A DNA stretch of 33,912 nt, taken from assembly GCA_027483945.1 (NCBI GenBank), contig JAIXTM010000004.1, forward strand, positions 1 to 33,912, read 5' to 3'. The notes under the pieces were generated by a model that searched no databases, was not told the origin of the DNA, and was given only the letters and a program-made list of their open reading frames with translations. The stretch comes from Hyphomicrobiales bacterium (GTDB taxonomy: Bacteria > Pseudomonadota > Alphaproteobacteria > Rhizobiales > Beijerinckiaceae). A program made the translations under genes and the position numbers. Below, one piece after another: positions 9,031-18,142 of this stretch (position 1 is its first letter; the number at the start of each line of letters is the position of its first letter).

Positions 9031-10833
9031 ATGGCCCAGAGCCCCGTCCGCCGCCTCGATCCTGTCCTCGTCGACCGCATCGCGGCCGGCGAGGTCATCG
9101 AGCGGCCGGCCGCCGCCGTCAAGGAACTGGTCGAGAACGCCATCGACGCCGGCGCCACCGCCATCGAGGTGGTGATCGAGGCCGGCGGCCGGCGCCTGAT
9201 CCGCGTCACGGATAACGGGCGCGGCATGTCGCCCGAGGACCTCGCCCTCGCGGTCGAGCGCCATGCCACGTCCAAGTTGCCGGACGGCGATCTGTTCGCC
9301 ATCGGGACGCTCGGCTTCCGCGGGGAGGCGCTGCCCTCGATCGGTGCCGTGGCGCGGCTGTCCATCGTCACCCGCACCCACGACGCGGCGCAGGCCTGCG
9401 CCATCCTCGTGGACGGCGGCGCCAAAGGGCCCGTGCGCCCCGCCGCCGGCGCGACCGGCACGCGGGTCGAGATCGAAGGCCTGTTCGGGGCGACCCCGGC
9501 ACGGCTGAAATTCCTCAAGAGCGACCGGGCCGAGGGCCTGGCGGTGGCCGATATCGTGCGGCGCCTCGCGCTCGCCCATCCCGCGATCCGCTTCACGCTG
9601 GCGGGAGACACGCTCTCGACCATCGACCTGCCGGCGGAAGGCGCCGACGAAGGCGGGGCCCTGCGGCGCGCCGCCCGCATCGTCGGCGCAGACTTCGCCG
9701 ACGACGCGCTCCCCGTCGATGTGATGCGCGAGGGCGTGCGCGTCCACGGTTTCGCCGGCCTGCCGACGGCTCATCGGGGCACCGCCGCCCATGTCCACTG
9801 GATGGTCAACGGCCGGCCGGTGCGTGACAAGCTCCTGTCGGGCGCGGTGCGCGGCGCCTATGCGGACGTCCTGCCCGGTGATCGGCATCCCGTCCTCGTC
9901 ATGAGCGTCGATTGCGACCCGCGCGAAGTGGACGTGAACGTCCATCCCGCCAAGAGCGAGGTGCGTTTCCGCGATCCCGGCCTCGTGCGTGGTCTCGTCG
10001 TCTCGGCCCTGCGCGCCGCCATTGCCGCGGCCGGGCACCGCGCGACCTCGCAGGGCGGAGCGCGCACGCTGGACGCCATCGCCACGCGCAAGCCGCAGGA
10101 GTTCGTTCAGCGAACATTATCGGGATGGCAGGCGCCGCTTCAACCCTTGGGCTTGGCCGAGCCGGCCACGCCGTATGGTTCGCAATACGAACAAGCTGCA
10201 CCATTGTTCCCGCCAGCGTCCGATGCGCGCGAGGTCGTGGCTTCGGACGGGGACGATGCCCCGCTTGGCGCGGCACGAGCCCAGATCCACGCCAATTACA
10301 TCGTGGCGCAGACGCGCGACGGCCTCGTCATCGTGGACCAGCATGCCGCTCACGAGCGTATCGTCTACGAGCGGCTGAAGGCCGAGCGTGCCGCCCACGG
10401 CATCGCGCGGCAGATCCTGCTGACCCCGGAGATCGTCGAGCTCGATCCTGCCGAAGCCGACCGACTGGTCGCCGCCATGCCGCTCCTCGAGGCGGCAGGG
10501 CTTGTGCTGGAAGGCTTCGGCCCCGGCGCGGTGGCCGTCCGGGAGGTTCCCGCCGCCCTGGCGGACGGCGACATCCACGCCCTTGTTCGGGACGCCCTCG
10601 ACGCTCTCATCGACGGCGCCGACCTGCCGGTGGACGGCCGGCTCGACCGTGTCCTGTCCTCCATCGCCTGCCACGGCTCGATCCGCTCAGGCCGGCGGCT
10701 GAAGCCCGAGGAGATGAACGCCCTACTGCGGCAGATGGAGGTCACGCCCTCGGCAGGGCAGTGCAACCACGGGCGGCCGACCTATGTGGAACTCAAGCTC
10801 TCCGACATCGAGAGGCTCTTCGGCCGGCGGTAG
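9031..10833 (+). CDS. mutL: DNA mismatch repair protein MutL (endonuclease type)
   Basis: 600-aa mismatch-repair ATPase that links MutS recognition to strand incision. GHKL ATPase motifs are intact: IAAGEVIERPAAAVKELVENAIDAGA (motif I), DNGRGM (II) and GFRGEALPSIG (III). The linker is about 60 residues, and the C-terminal dimerisation domain follows. It carries the metal-binding endonuclease motif DQHAAHERIVYE starting at residue 436 (DQHA-x2-E-x4-E), plus ACHGSIRSG and QCNHGRPTYVEL near the end. MutL itself is therefore predicted to nick, as expected in bacteria without MutH. It follows pgi by 16 bases and converges on rsmD with a 23-base gap. Confidence 0.97.
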   Translation: MAQSPVRRLDPVLVDRIAAGEVIERPAAAVKELVENAIDAGATAIEVVIEAGGRRLIRVTDNGRGMSPEDLALAVERHATSKLPDGDLFAIGTLGFRGEALPSIGAVARLSIVTRTHDAAQACAILVDGGAKGPVRPAAGATGTRVEIEGLFGATPARLKFLKSDRAEGLAVADIVRRLALAHPAIRFTLAGDTLSTIDLPAEGADEGGALRRAARIVGADFADDALPVDVMREGVRVHGFAGLPTAHRGTAAHVHWMVNGRPVRDKLLSGAVRGAYADVLPGDRHPVLVMSVDCDPREVDVNVHPAKSEVRFRDPGLVRGLVVSALRAAIAAAGHRATSQGGARTLDAIATRKPQEFVQRTLSGWQAPLQPLGLAEPATPYGSQYEQAAPLFPPASDAREVVASDGDDAPLGAARAQIHANYIVAQTRDGLVIVDQHAAHERIVYERLKAERAAHGIARQILLTPEIVELDPAEADRLVAAMPLLEAAGLVLEGFGPGAVAVREVPAALADGDIHALVRDALDALIDGADLPVDGRLDRVLSSIACHGSIRSGRRLKPEEMNALLRQMEVTPSAGQCNHGRPTYVELKLSDIERLFGRR

Positions 10834-10856
10834 GCCGCACGCCCCGCAGGAAGCGC

Positions 10857-11414
10857 TCAGCTCAGGTGTCTGCCGAACAGAAACTGCGTCGTCCCGTAAA
10901 TCCGCGTTTCCAGCAGCGTCAGCCCGTCGGGAAGCGTCACCGTCGCATCGCCCGCTTCCTCCAATACGACGAGCGCGCCGGGCGACAGCCATCCGCCGGC
11001 CAGCGCCGAGGCGAGGGCCGTCTCGCCCAGGCCTTTTCCATAGGGCGGATCGCAGAAGACGAGCGTGAAGGGCGGATTGGGGGCGCACTCGCCGAGCCGG
11101 GTCGCATCGCGGCGGAATACCCGCGTCACGGCGCCGAGACCCAGCGCCTCGACATTCTGGCGGATGATGCCGCGCGCCTCAGCCCCCTCATCGACCAGGA
11201 CGGCGGAGGCCGCGCCGCGCGAGATCGCCTCGGCGGAAAGGGCGCCGGTGCCGGCGAAGAGGTCGAGCACCCGCGCGCCCCGGCATGCATCCCCGTAGGA
11301 ATGGGCGAGGATGTTGAAAAGCGCCTCGCGCAGCCGGTCGGAGGTCGGCCGGATCGCGTCCGAACGCGGCCCGGCCAGCGCCCGCCCCTTCAGCGAACCG
11401 CCGACGATGCGCAT
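10857..11414 (-). CDS. rsmD: 16S rRNA (guanine(966)-N(2))-methyltransferase
   Basis: 185-aa SAM-dependent methyltransferase that modifies G966 in helix 31 of 16S rRNA. The RsmD N-terminus MRIVGGSLKGRAL and the RPTSDRLREALFNIL block are diagnostic. The SAM-binding loop is LDLFAGTGALSAEAISRGA, and the catalytic motif is DPPY (CDPPYGKGLGE). The length is normal. It starts six bases after the stop of the upstream RluB-type gene on the same strand, so the two rRNA-modification genes form an operon. It ends opposite mutL. Confidence 0.96.
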   Translation of the reverse strand: MRIVGGSLKGRALAGPRSDAIRPTSDRLREALFNILAHSYGDACRGARVLDLFAGTGALSAEAISRGAASAVLVDEGAEARGIIRQNVEALGLGAVTRVFRRDATRLGECAPNPPFTLVFCDPPYGKGLGETALASALAGGWLSPGALVVLEEAGDATVTLPDGLTLLETRIYGTTQFLFGRHLS

Positions 11415-11420
11415 CGCGGC

Positions 11421-13637
11421 CTAGCGCGCCGGCTTGCGTCCGGGAGGCCGTCCGCCGCCGCCCGACCGCCCGCCCTTGAAGCCGCCGCCCTTGAAGCCGC
11501 CATCCTTGGACCCGCCGCCGCGGAACTCGCCGCGCGGGGCCCCGTCGCGGTCCCGCGGAGGCCGGCCGCCGCCGGGCTTGCCCTTGAAGCCGCCGCCGGG
11601 CCGTTCGTCGCGACCGCCGCGCGGGCCGAAGCCGCCCTTGCCCGAGCCGCCCTTGCCCGAGCCGTCCTTGCCGAAGCCACCCTTGCCGCGATCCTGTCCG
11701 TCCCGGTCTCGGCCACCCCGCTCGAAGCCGCCCGAGCGCGGGGCGCGCTCGTCGCGGTCGCGCGCCGGATCGCGCTGCGTCGCGCCCTTGGCCTTGCGGA
11801 ACAGGCGCCCGTCGCCGGACGGATCAGTACCCGCCACGCGTTCCACCAGCACGGCGCGGCCGCTCGGGCTCTCCACCTTGCCGGCCCGGGTGCGCGGCCG
11901 GTCGGCCCGGGCCGCGCGGTCGGCTGCCGGGTCCTCGCCGCGGCGCGGCTTCTTGCCCGCATGAGGGCGGGCGGTCTCGGTCTCGACATCGCGCCAGACA
12001 GAGCGCTGCGGCTGGTTGCGGCCGCCGCGCTCCAGCACCTCCCGCGGTCCAGACGGGCGGGCGTCCCGGTCGTCCGGGCGCCGGTCGTGGCGCGGCCTGT
12101 CGCCCCGCGGTCGCTCTGGCCGAGGGCTGTCGTGTCGCGGAGGATCGTGTCTTGGCCTGTCCTGCCTAGGCCGCTCGTCCCGCGGGCGCTCGTCCCGCAG
12201 CCGGGCCTCGTGCTCGCTGTGGAAGCCCTCGCGCAGGCGTTCCACCGCCGGAAGGTCGAAATCGGCCTCGGCGGCACGGGTCAGTTCCGGGCCGAGCTGG
12301 TCGCGCAGGATGCGCGTGCGCACCTCCTCGGCCTGGCCCTCTTCCATCTCACCGAGCTGGAACGGCCCGAACGAGACGCGGATCAGCCGGTTCACCTGGA
12401 GGCCCAGATGCTCCAGCACGCGCTTGACCTCGCGGTTCTTGCCCTCGCGCAGGCCCAGCGTCAGCCAGATATTGTCGCCCTGGACACGGTCGATGCGGGC
12501 CTCGATCGGGCCGTAATGCATCCCGTCCACCTCGATCCCGTCCGCGAGGCGCTCCAGGTCGGACGCGTCGATCTGGCCGTGGGCGCGCACGCGGTAGCGG
12601 CGCAGCCAACCGGTCTTCGGATGGGCGAGCACCTGCGCAAGCCCGCCATCGTTGGTCAGGAGCAGCAGGCCCTCGGTGTTGATGTCCAGCCGTCCGACCG
12701 AGACGACCCGGGGCAAGCCCTCCGGCAGATTGTCGAAGACGGTCGGACGCCCTTCCGGGTCGTGCGCCGTCGTCACCAGGCCCGCGGGCTTATGGTAGAG
12801 CCAGAGCCGAGTCTTCTCCTTGGCCGGCAGGGGCTGCCCGTCCACCAGGATGACGTCGTGCGGCCCCGCCACCGTGCCGGGCTCGGTGATCGCCTCGCCG
12901 TTGAGGGCTACCCGCCCGGCCTCGATCATCGCCTCCGCATCGCGCCGCGAGGCGACGCCCGCCCGCGCCATGATCTTGGAGACGCGGTCGAGCCCGTCCT
13001 CGCGCGGCGCATCGAAGGCCTCGCCCGAAACCGTCTTGCGGAAAGGCCGGTCGTTGCGCGGCCGCTCGCCATAGGGGCGCTCGCTGCGCGGCCGGTCGAA
13101 GCGCGGCTTGAAGCCGGGGCGCTGGCCGCCGGGAGCGCCGCTGCGGGCAAAGCCCGGCTTGCCTTCCGGTCGCCGGAAGGGTCTGTCGCCGCCGCGCGTG
13201 CCGTCGGAACTGCGGTCCGCGAAATCCCGGCGCGGCTCGCCGCTGCGGTCCTGCCGGGGCTTGAAGCCGCGCTCGTCACCGGGCCTGCGGCCGAAATCGT
13301 GGCCGCGCCCGCCGCCGTGACGCTCTCCGCCATGACGTTCGCGACCGCCCTCGGGCCTTTCGCCGCGCGGGGGCCGCCGCTCGTCGCCGTCGCGGGGCGG
13401 GCGAGGGCGGTCGTCGCGCTGGAACCGGCCGGGCTTGCCGCCGCCGGCCTTGAAGCTGCCGCCCTTGCCGCCGAAGCCGCCGGGCTTGCCTGCCCTGTCG
13501 CCGCCGGGCCTGTCGCCGCGAGGCCTGTCGCCGCCTTTTCCGAAGCCGCGTCCGGAACCGCCGCGTCCAGGGGGACCGCCGCGGCTTGAACCGCCGCGGC
13601 CGGGGCCGCGCGGCCTGTCGTCTCTGTTGTCGCTCAT
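11421..13637 (-). CDS. rluB: RluB-type 23S rRNA pseudouridine synthase with long disordered arms
   Basis: 738-aa protein whose central part (about residues 216-450) is a complete RsuA/RluB/E/F-family enzyme. It has an S4 RNA-binding domain (DRVSKIMARAGVASRRDAEAMI), then the synthase domain with catalytic Asp318 in GRLDINTEGLLLLTNDG and the conserved LREGKNREVKRVLEHLGL. E. coli RluB is 291 aa; here about 215 N-terminal and about 290 C-terminal residues are added. Both are low complexity: Gly/Arg/Asp/Pro-rich, with FGKGG-type, RPRDERPR/DRPRHD-type and GGFKGG-type repeats. Such arms occur in alphaproteobacterial RluB homologues and probably add non-specific RNA contacts. The start is ATG 13637 (MSDNRDDRPRG); an in-frame extension to 13916 runs back across tadA and is rejected. 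It diverges from tadA across 52 bases. The RluB rather than RluE/F assignment is inferred. Confidence 0.9.
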   Translation of the reverse strand: MSDNRDDRPRGPGRGGSSRGGPPGRGGSGRGFGKGGDRPRGDRPGGDRAGKPGGFGGKGGSFKAGGGKPGRFQRDDRPRPPRDGDERRPPRGERPEGGRERHGGERHGGGRGHDFGRRPGDERGFKPRQDRSGEPRRDFADRSSDGTRGGDRPFRRPEGKPGFARSGAPGGQRPGFKPRFDRPRSERPYGERPRNDRPFRKTVSGEAFDAPREDGLDRVSKIMARAGVASRRDAEAMIEAGRVALNGEAITEPGTVAGPHDVILVDGQPLPAKEKTRLWLYHKPAGLVTTAHDPEGRPTVFDNLPEGLPRVVSVGRLDINTEGLLLLTNDGGLAQVLAHPKTGWLRRYRVRAHGQIDASDLERLADGIEVDGMHYGPIEARIDRVQGDNIWLTLGLREGKNREVKRVLEHLGLQVNRLIRVSFGPFQLGEMEEGQAEEVRTRILRDQLGPELTRAAEADFDLPAVERLREGFHSEHEARLRDERPRDERPRQDRPRHDPPRHDSPRPERPRGDRPRHDRRPDDRDARPSGPREVLERGGRNQPQRSVWRDVETETARPHAGKKPRRGEDPAADRAARADRPRTRAGKVESPSGRAVLVERVAGTDPSGDGRLFRKAKGATQRDPARDRDERAPRSGGFERGGRDRDGQDRGKGGFGKDGSGKGGSGKGGFGPRGGRDERPGGGFKGKPGGGRPPRDRDGAPRGEFRGGGSKDGGFKGGGFKGGRSGGGGRPPGRKPAR

Positions 13638-13689
13638 CGCGGCCTGATAGCAGAGTGATCCGGGACAAGCGAGGGACCTTGGCGGAACC

Positions 13690-14151
13690 GTGAGCGGGAA
13701 TTCGACACCAACGGGCGCGGGATTGGACGCCGCCTTCGATGCCGCCCGCGCCGCTGGCGCCCGCGGCGAGGTGCCCATCGGCGCCGCCGTCGTGAAGGAC
13801 GGCGTGGTCCTCGCCGCCGACGGCAACCGCACCCGCGCGCTAAATGACCCCACCGCCCATGCGGAGATGCTCGTCATCCGCGCGGCCTGCCAGGCGCTCG
13901 GCGACGAACGGCTCACCGGCTGCGACCTCTATGTCACGCTGGAGCCGTGCCCCATGTGTGCCGCGGCCATATCGTTCGCGCGCATCCGGCGGCTCTACTT
14001 CGCCGCGCCCGATCCCAAGGGCGGGGCAGTCGAGAGCGGGGTCCGGCTCTATGGCCAGCCCACCTGCCACCACGCACCGGAGGTCTATGGAGGCCTGCGC
14101 GAGAGCGAGGCCGCCGAATTGCTGCGCGCCTTCTTCCGCGAGCGGCGTTGA
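13690..14151 (+). CDS. tadA: tRNA-specific adenosine deaminase
   Basis: 153-aa zinc-dependent deaminase that converts A34 of tRNA-Arg(ACG) to inosine. The zinc site is complete: HAEM (first His with catalytic Glu) and PCPMC (the two Cys) in LEPCPMCAAAISFARI. The following IRRLYFAAPDPKGGAVESG matches TadA rather than cytosine deaminases. The start is GTG 13690, with GGCGGA just upstream. The gene is divergent from the RluB-type gene with only 52 bases between the start codons, so promoters must be compact or overlapping. It ends three bases before the stop of the convergent dehalogenase gene. Confidence 0.94.
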   Translation: MSGNSTPTGAGLDAAFDAARAAGARGEVPIGAAVVKDGVVLAADGNRTRALNDPTAHAEMLVIRAACQALGDERLTGCDLYVTLEPCPMCAAAISFARIRRLYFAAPDPKGGAVESGVRLYGQPTCHHAPEVYGGLRESEAAELLRAFFRERR

Positions 14152-14154
14152 CCG

Positions 14155-15060
14155 TCAGGGCTCGAGGAAAGCCTTGAGCGCGGCGAGCGTCGCGTCCGGG
14201 TTCTCCTCGGGCAGGAAGTGCCCGCCCGCGATGGCATGGCCTTCCGCCTGCGGCGCGAAGGTGCGCCGCCAGACCGAGAGCGCGTCCTCGCCCGCCGCCG
14301 GGATGCCGGCCGTGCCCCAGACGACGAGAACCGGGCAGGCGATGGTCCGCCCCGCCTCGGCGTCGGCGCGGTCCTGGGCGAGGTCCGTCGTCGCCCCGGC
14401 GCGGTAATCCTCGCAGGCGGCGTGGATCCGGTCGGGATTGTTGAACGACGCCCGGTAATGGGCGAGCGCCCGCGGATCGAAGGCCTCCAGGGACTTCGCC
14501 GCCGTCCAGCTCGCGATCGTGTGGTTGAGATACGCGACCGGATCGCCGCCGATGAGCCTCTCCGGCATCGGCCTCGGCTGCGCCAGGAACATCCAATGGT
14601 AGGTCTTCATCGCTTTGGCGGCGTTGATCTCGTCCCACATGGCGAGCGTCGGCACGATGTCGATCAGCGCCAGCCGTTCCACCCGGCCCGGATGGTCCAG
14701 CGCCAGCCGGTAGGCGACCCGCGCTCCCCGGTCGTGCCCGACGACGGCGAAGCGCACATGGCCGAGCTCCTCCATGACGCGGACAATGTCGGCGCCCATG
14801 GCGCGCTTGGAATAGGTCTCGACCCCGCCATCGCCCTCCGGCGCCGAGGACCAGCCATAGCCGCGCAGGTCCACCACGACGACGCGGTGCGTGCGCGCCA
14901 GTTCAGGCGCGATCCGGTGCCACATCGCACCCGTCTGCGGATAGCCGTGGATGAGGACGACCGGCGGGCCCTCGCCGCCCGCGCGGGCGAAGACCTTCCC
15001 GACATCGGTGGAGACCCAGTGGGAGGTGAAGCCGGGATAGAGGTCAGCGAGATCGGTCAT
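14155..15060 (-). CDS. Haloacetate (fluoroacetate) dehalogenase-like alpha/beta hydrolase
   Basis: 301-aa alpha/beta hydrolase. The oxyanion-side motif is HGYPQTGAMWHR, and the nucleophile elbow is GHDRGAR with Asp (not Ser) at 110. All residues I recall as important in fluoroacetate dehalogenase (the RPA1163 type) are present at the same numbers: nucleophile Asp110, carboxylate-binding Arg111 and Arg114, Asp134 of the triad, and halide-pocket His155, Trp156 and Tyr219. Trp185 is also kept. The catalytic His is 281, one residue later than in RPA1163, in GGHFLPEE. The predicted reaction is hydrolysis of haloacetate to glycolate and halide. Epoxide hydrolases share the Asp nucleophile but not the His-Trp-Tyr halide pocket, so dehalogenase is favoured. 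It lies 77 bases downstream of purD on the same strand; whether it has its own promoter is open. Confidence 0.85.
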   Translation of the reverse strand: MTDLADLYPGFTSHWVSTDVGKVFARAGGEGPPVVLIHGYPQTGAMWHRIAPELARTHRVVVVDLRGYGWSSAPEGDGGVETYSKRAMGADIVRVMEELGHVRFAVVGHDRGARVAYRLALDHPGRVERLALIDIVPTLAMWDEINAAKAMKTYHWMFLAQPRPMPERLIGGDPVAYLNHTIASWTAAKSLEAFDPRALAHYRASFNNPDRIHAACEDYRAGATTDLAQDRADAEAGRTIACPVLVVWGTAGIPAAGEDALSVWRRTFAPQAEGHAIAGGHFLPEENPDATLAALKAFLEP

Positions 15061-15067
15061 GGCGTGA

Positions 15068-15083
15068 GGCTCCCGCAGGAGCC
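15068..15083 (-). promoter_or_regulatory. Hairpin just upstream of the dehalogenase start
   Basis: A perfect 6-bp inverted repeat (GGCTCC / GGAGCC) with a 4-base loop lies 7 bases upstream of the ATG at 15060. The only Shine-Dalgarno-like bases (GGGAG) lie inside the right arm as read on the minus strand. Folding would therefore hide the ribosome binding site. It could also serve as a weak stop for purD transcripts. Confidence 0.35.
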
Positions 15084-15097
15084 CCCGTCGCGCAAGC

Positions 15098-15120
15098 CCG
15101 CTCTTTCAAATCCGCTCTTT
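15098..15120. repeat. Tandem 9-bp direct repeat upstream of the dehalogenase
   Basis: CCGCTCTTT occurs at 15098-15106 and again at 15112-15120, a spacing of 14 bases start to start. It sits in the 77-base gap between purD and the dehalogenase, 38-60 bases upstream of the dehalogenase ATG. The arrangement is compatible with a regulator binding site, but 14 bases is not a full number of helical turns and no regulator gene is adjacent. Confidence 0.35.
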
Positions 15121-15137
15121 TGCAGGCGGGAAGGGCG

Positions 15138-16433
15138 TCAGCCCTCCCGGGCCACCGCGCGCCAGCCGATGTCCCGGCGGCAGAAGCCGTCCGCCCAGCG
15201 GATGCGGTCGACGCCCGCATAGGCGCGGTCCCTGGCCTCCCGCACGGTGCGGCCCGTGGCGGTGACGTTGAGGACGCGGCCCCCGTTCGCGACGAGCGCG
15301 CCGTCCTTCAGGGCCGTCCCCGCATGGAAGACCGTCACGCCCGGCAGGCTCTCCGCGTCGGCGATCCCTTTGATGACGCCGCCGCGCTTCGGCGTGCCGG
15401 GATAGCCTTCGCCCGCCATCACGACGGTGAGCGCCGGCTCGGCCGACCACACGGGCTCGATCGCGCCGATCCGGCCTTCGCAGGCCGCGACCATAATCGC
15501 GACGATATCGCCGGCAAAGCGCGTCATCAGGACCTGGCATTCCGGATCGCCGAAGCGGGCATTGTATTCGATCAGCTTCGGCCCCGCCTCGGTAATCATC
15601 AGGCCGGCATAGAGCACGCCGACATAGGGCGTACCCCTGTCCTTCAGACCTGCCACGGTCGGCAGGACGATGCGCTCCATCACCTGCGCCTCCAGGGCGG
15701 GGGTGAGGACCGGGGCGGGGGAATAGGCGCCCATGCCGCCCGTATTGGGGCCGGTATCGCCGTCGCCGACCCTCTTGTGGTCCTGCGCCGTGCCGAAGGG
15801 GATGGCGGTCGTGCCGTCGGAGATGGCAAAGAAGCTCGCTTCCTCGCCCGCCATGAACTCCTCGATGACGACGGCCTCGCCCGCGGCGCCGAGGCCGCCG
15901 GAGAACATCATGTCGATGGCGGCGAGAGCCTCGTCCACGCTCTCGGCGACGACGACGCCCTTGCCGGCGGCTAGCCCGTCCGCCTTCACGACGATCGGCG
16001 CACCCTGCGCCCGGATATGGTCGCGCGCGGCCTGCGCCTCGTCGAACCGCGCATAGGCAGCGGTCGGGATGCCGCATTCGGTGCACAGTTCCTTGGTGAA
16101 GGCCTTGGATCCCTCGAGCTGCGCCGGGATGCGCTTCGGCCCGAAGGCCGCGATGCCGGCCGTCTCCAGGTCGTCCACCAGTCCCGCCACCAGGGGCGCC
16201 TCGGGCCCGACGACGACGAGCCTGACGCCCATCGTGCGGCAGAAGGCGATCACCGCCTGATGATCGGCGACGTCCAGAACCACATTGGTGCCCAGCGAGG
16301 CCGTCCCCGGATTGCCCGGTGCGATGAGCAGCCGGTCGCAGGACGGGCTTCGCGCGATGGCGGCGGCCAGCGCATGCTCGCGGCCGCCGGAGCCGATGAG
16401 GAGGATGGTCAGGGGAGCGTCGAGCGTCTGCAT
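15138..16433 (-). CDS. purD: Phosphoribosylamine--glycine ligase (GAR synthetase)
   Basis: 431-aa ATP-grasp enzyme of de novo purine synthesis that joins glycine to 5-phosphoribosylamine. The N-terminal signature [14 protein letters not shown] is present, followed by [17 protein letters not shown]-grasp elements include [17 protein letters not shown]. The PurD-specific [24 protein letters not shown] block and [12 protein letters not shown] (metal/substrate binding) follow. The start is ATG 16433 ([14 protein letters not shown]); an in-frame extension to 16556 would run through the divergent xseA start and is rejected. The purD and xseA start codons are 49 bases apart. Confidence 0.97.
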   Translation of the reverse strand: MQTLDAPLTILLIGSGGREHALAAAIARSPSCDRLLIAPGNPGTASLGTNVVLDVADHQAVIAFCRTMGVRLVVVGPEAPLVAGLVDDLETAGIAAFGPKRIPAQLEGSKAFTKELCTECGIPTAAYARFDEAQAARDHIRAQGAPIVVKADGLAAGKGVVVAESVDEALAAIDMMFSGGLGAAGEAVVIEEFMAGEEASFFAISDGTTAIPFGTAQDHKRVGDGDTGPNTGGMGAYSPAPVLTPALEAQVMERIVLPTVAGLKDRGTPYVGVLYAGLMITEAGPKLIEYNARFGDPECQVLMTRFAGDIVAIMVAACEGRIGAIEPVWSAEPALTVVMAGEGYPGTPKRGGVIKGIADAESLPGVTVFHAGTALKDGALVANGGRVLNVTATGRTVREARDRAYAGVDRIRWADGFCRRDIGWRAVAREG

Positions 16434-16482
16434 GGCCAGCGCTCCTAGCGGCACTTGGCGCCCAAGGCTAGTGTGCCCGCCG

Positions 16483-18060
16483 ATGAACGCTGAATCGCCC
16501 GCCTCCAACGCCCCCGAATGGTCCGTCTCCGAGCTGTCCGGCGCGCTCAAGCGCACGCTGGAGGACGCGTTCGGCCATGTGCGCCTCAGGGGCGAGATCT
16601 CCGGCTTCCGAGGCCAGGTGGCGTCAGGCCATTGCTATTTCTCGATCAAGGATGCGAGCGCCAAGATCGATGCGGTGATCTGGAAGGGCGTCTATGGCCG
16701 CCTGCGCACGAAGCCGCAGGAGGGCCTGGAGGTGATCGCCACCGGGCGCATCACCACCTTCCCGGGCAAGTCCAGCTACCAGATCGTCATCGACACCCTG
16801 GAGCCCGCCGGCATCGGCGCGCTCATGGCGATGATCGAGGAGCGCCGGCGGCGGCTCACCGCCGAGGGGCTCTTCGCCGAGGCGAGGAAGCAGCTCCTGC
16901 CGTTCCTGCCGACGGTGATCGGCGTCGTGACCTCGCCGACCGGCGCCGTGATCCGGGACATCATCCACCGGCTTGAGGACCGCTTTCCCCGCCGCGTCAT
17001 CGTCTGGCCGGTCCGCGTCCAGGGCGAGACGAGCGCGCAGGAGGTCGCCGCCGCCATCACGGGCTTCAACGCGCTGGAATCCGGTGGGCGCATTCCGCGC
17101 CCGGACATCCTGATCGTGGCGCGCGGCGGCGGGTCGCTGGAAGACCTGATGAGCTTCAACGACGAGGCCGTCGTGCGCGCCGTGGCCGAGAGCGACATTC
17201 CGCTCATCGCCGCCGTCGGCCACGAGACGGACTGGACCTTGATCGACCTCGCCGCAGACCGGCGCGCGCCGACGCCCACCGGCGCCGCCGAGATGGCCGT
17301 GCCCGTGCGTGCCGACCTCATCGCCGCCACCGGCCAGGCGGCCCGGCGGTTGGAGGACGCGACCCGGCGCATCCTGGAGCGTCGGCGCAGCGATCTTCGA
17401 AGTCTCGAGCGCGTCCTGCCCAAGGGCGAGGGGTTGCTGGCAGTCCATCGTCAACGGTTGGACGGGGCGGCAAGCCGCCTGCGGCCCTGCCTCGCGCAGG
17501 GCTTCGACCGGCGCCACCGGGCGCTCAGCCGCGCCGCGGCGCTCCTTGCGTCGCATTCGCCGCGTGCCGAATTGCGCGCACGCCGGGCGGGCTTCGCCGC
17601 CTGCGCCGGCCGCCTGACGCCGGCGCTCCCTACCCGCATCATCGCCGAGCGCCGCCGGGCGATGACGGACCTTGCCGCGCGGCTCACGCGCGTCCGCTCC
17701 AGCCTTGCCGCCCGCGAAGCCGAGCGCGCCGCCGTCGCCCGCCAGCGCCTCGCGCGCCTCGGCGTCCAGATGGATGCGGCCTTCAAGGCCGCCATCGCCC
17801 GCCGCCGCAGCAATCTGCAGGCGGCCGGACAATTGCTCAACAGCCTCAGCTATCAGGGCGTTCTGGCGCGCGGCTTCGCGCTGGTGCGCGGTGCGGACGG
17901 GCAGGCCGTGCGGCAGGCAGCCTCTGTCACGCCGGGTGCCGCGCTCCAGATCCAGTTCGCCGACGGCACGGTCGCCGCCACCGCCGAGGGCGCGCCATCG
18001 CCGCGTCCGCGGGCCAAGACGCGCGATCCTGGTCCGAGCGGGCAGTCGTCGCTGTTCTGA
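16483..18060 (+). CDS. xseA: Exodeoxyribonuclease VII large subunit
   Basis: 525-aa catalytic subunit of exonuclease VII, which degrades single-stranded DNA to oligonucleotides. The N-terminal OB fold is evident ([45 protein letters not shown] in part). The catalytic domain has [30 protein letters not shown] and [26 protein letters not shown], all diagnostic for XseA. A long charged helical region follows (about residues 290-460) with the C-terminal [13 protein letters not shown] motif. The last 25 residues are Pro/Arg-rich. The start is ATG 16483 (MNAESPAS). The small subunit xseB is not in this window. Confidence 0.97.
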   Translation: MNAESPASNAPEWSVSELSGALKRTLEDAFGHVRLRGEISGFRGQVASGHCYFSIKDASAKIDAVIWKGVYGRLRTKPQEGLEVIATGRITTFPGKSSYQIVIDTLEPAGIGALMAMIEERRRRLTAEGLFAEARKQLLPFLPTVIGVVTSPTGAVIRDIIHRLEDRFPRRVIVWPVRVQGETSAQEVAAAITGFNALESGGRIPRPDILIVARGGGSLEDLMSFNDEAVVRAVAESDIPLIAAVGHETDWTLIDLAADRRAPTPTGAAEMAVPVRADLIAATGQAARRLEDATRRILERRRSDLRSLERVLPKGEGLLAVHRQRLDGAASRLRPCLAQGFDRRHRALSRAAALLASHSPRAELRARRAGFAACAGRLTPALPTRIIAERRRAMTDLAARLTRVRSSLAAREAERAAVARQRLARLGVQMDAAFKAAIARRRSNLQAAGQLLNSLSYQGVLARGFALVRGADGQAVRQAASVTPGAALQIQFADGTVAATAEGAPSPRPRAKTRDPGPSGQSSLF

Positions 18061-18142
18061 TTCAGTATAACTACCATGTTATAAGCAAATGAATTTTGTA
18101 TATCTTCTTGTACTTGCCTGAGGCGCCGGTTCGTTGAAGCAT
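18061..18142 (+). promoter_or_regulatory. AT-rich intergenic region, probable promoter of the TAXI gene
   Basis: Bases 18061-18117 form by far the most AT-rich stretch in the window, with TTATAA, GAATTTTG, TATATC and TTGTACTTG. It lies directly after the xseA stop and before a co-oriented binding-protein gene. No single -35/-10 pair with 16-18 base spacing stands out, so exact elements are not assigned. Confidence 0.4.

Noticed and set aside
7506-9680. 724-aa minus-strand frame opposite pgi and mutL
   Set aside because: Antisense to two well-supported genes, with no family features.
9912-13589. 1225-aa open frame on the plus strand across mutL, rsmD and the RluB-type gene
   Set aside because: It overlaps three certain genes, on the same or opposite strand, and its residues are Arg/Ala/Pro low complexity without any domain. 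It is a GC-bias shadow.
12000-13637. Possible frameshift or repeat expansion artefact in the RluB-type gene
   Set aside because: The frame is open throughout, the S4 and synthase motifs are in one frame, and long basic tails are known in alphaproteobacterial homologues.
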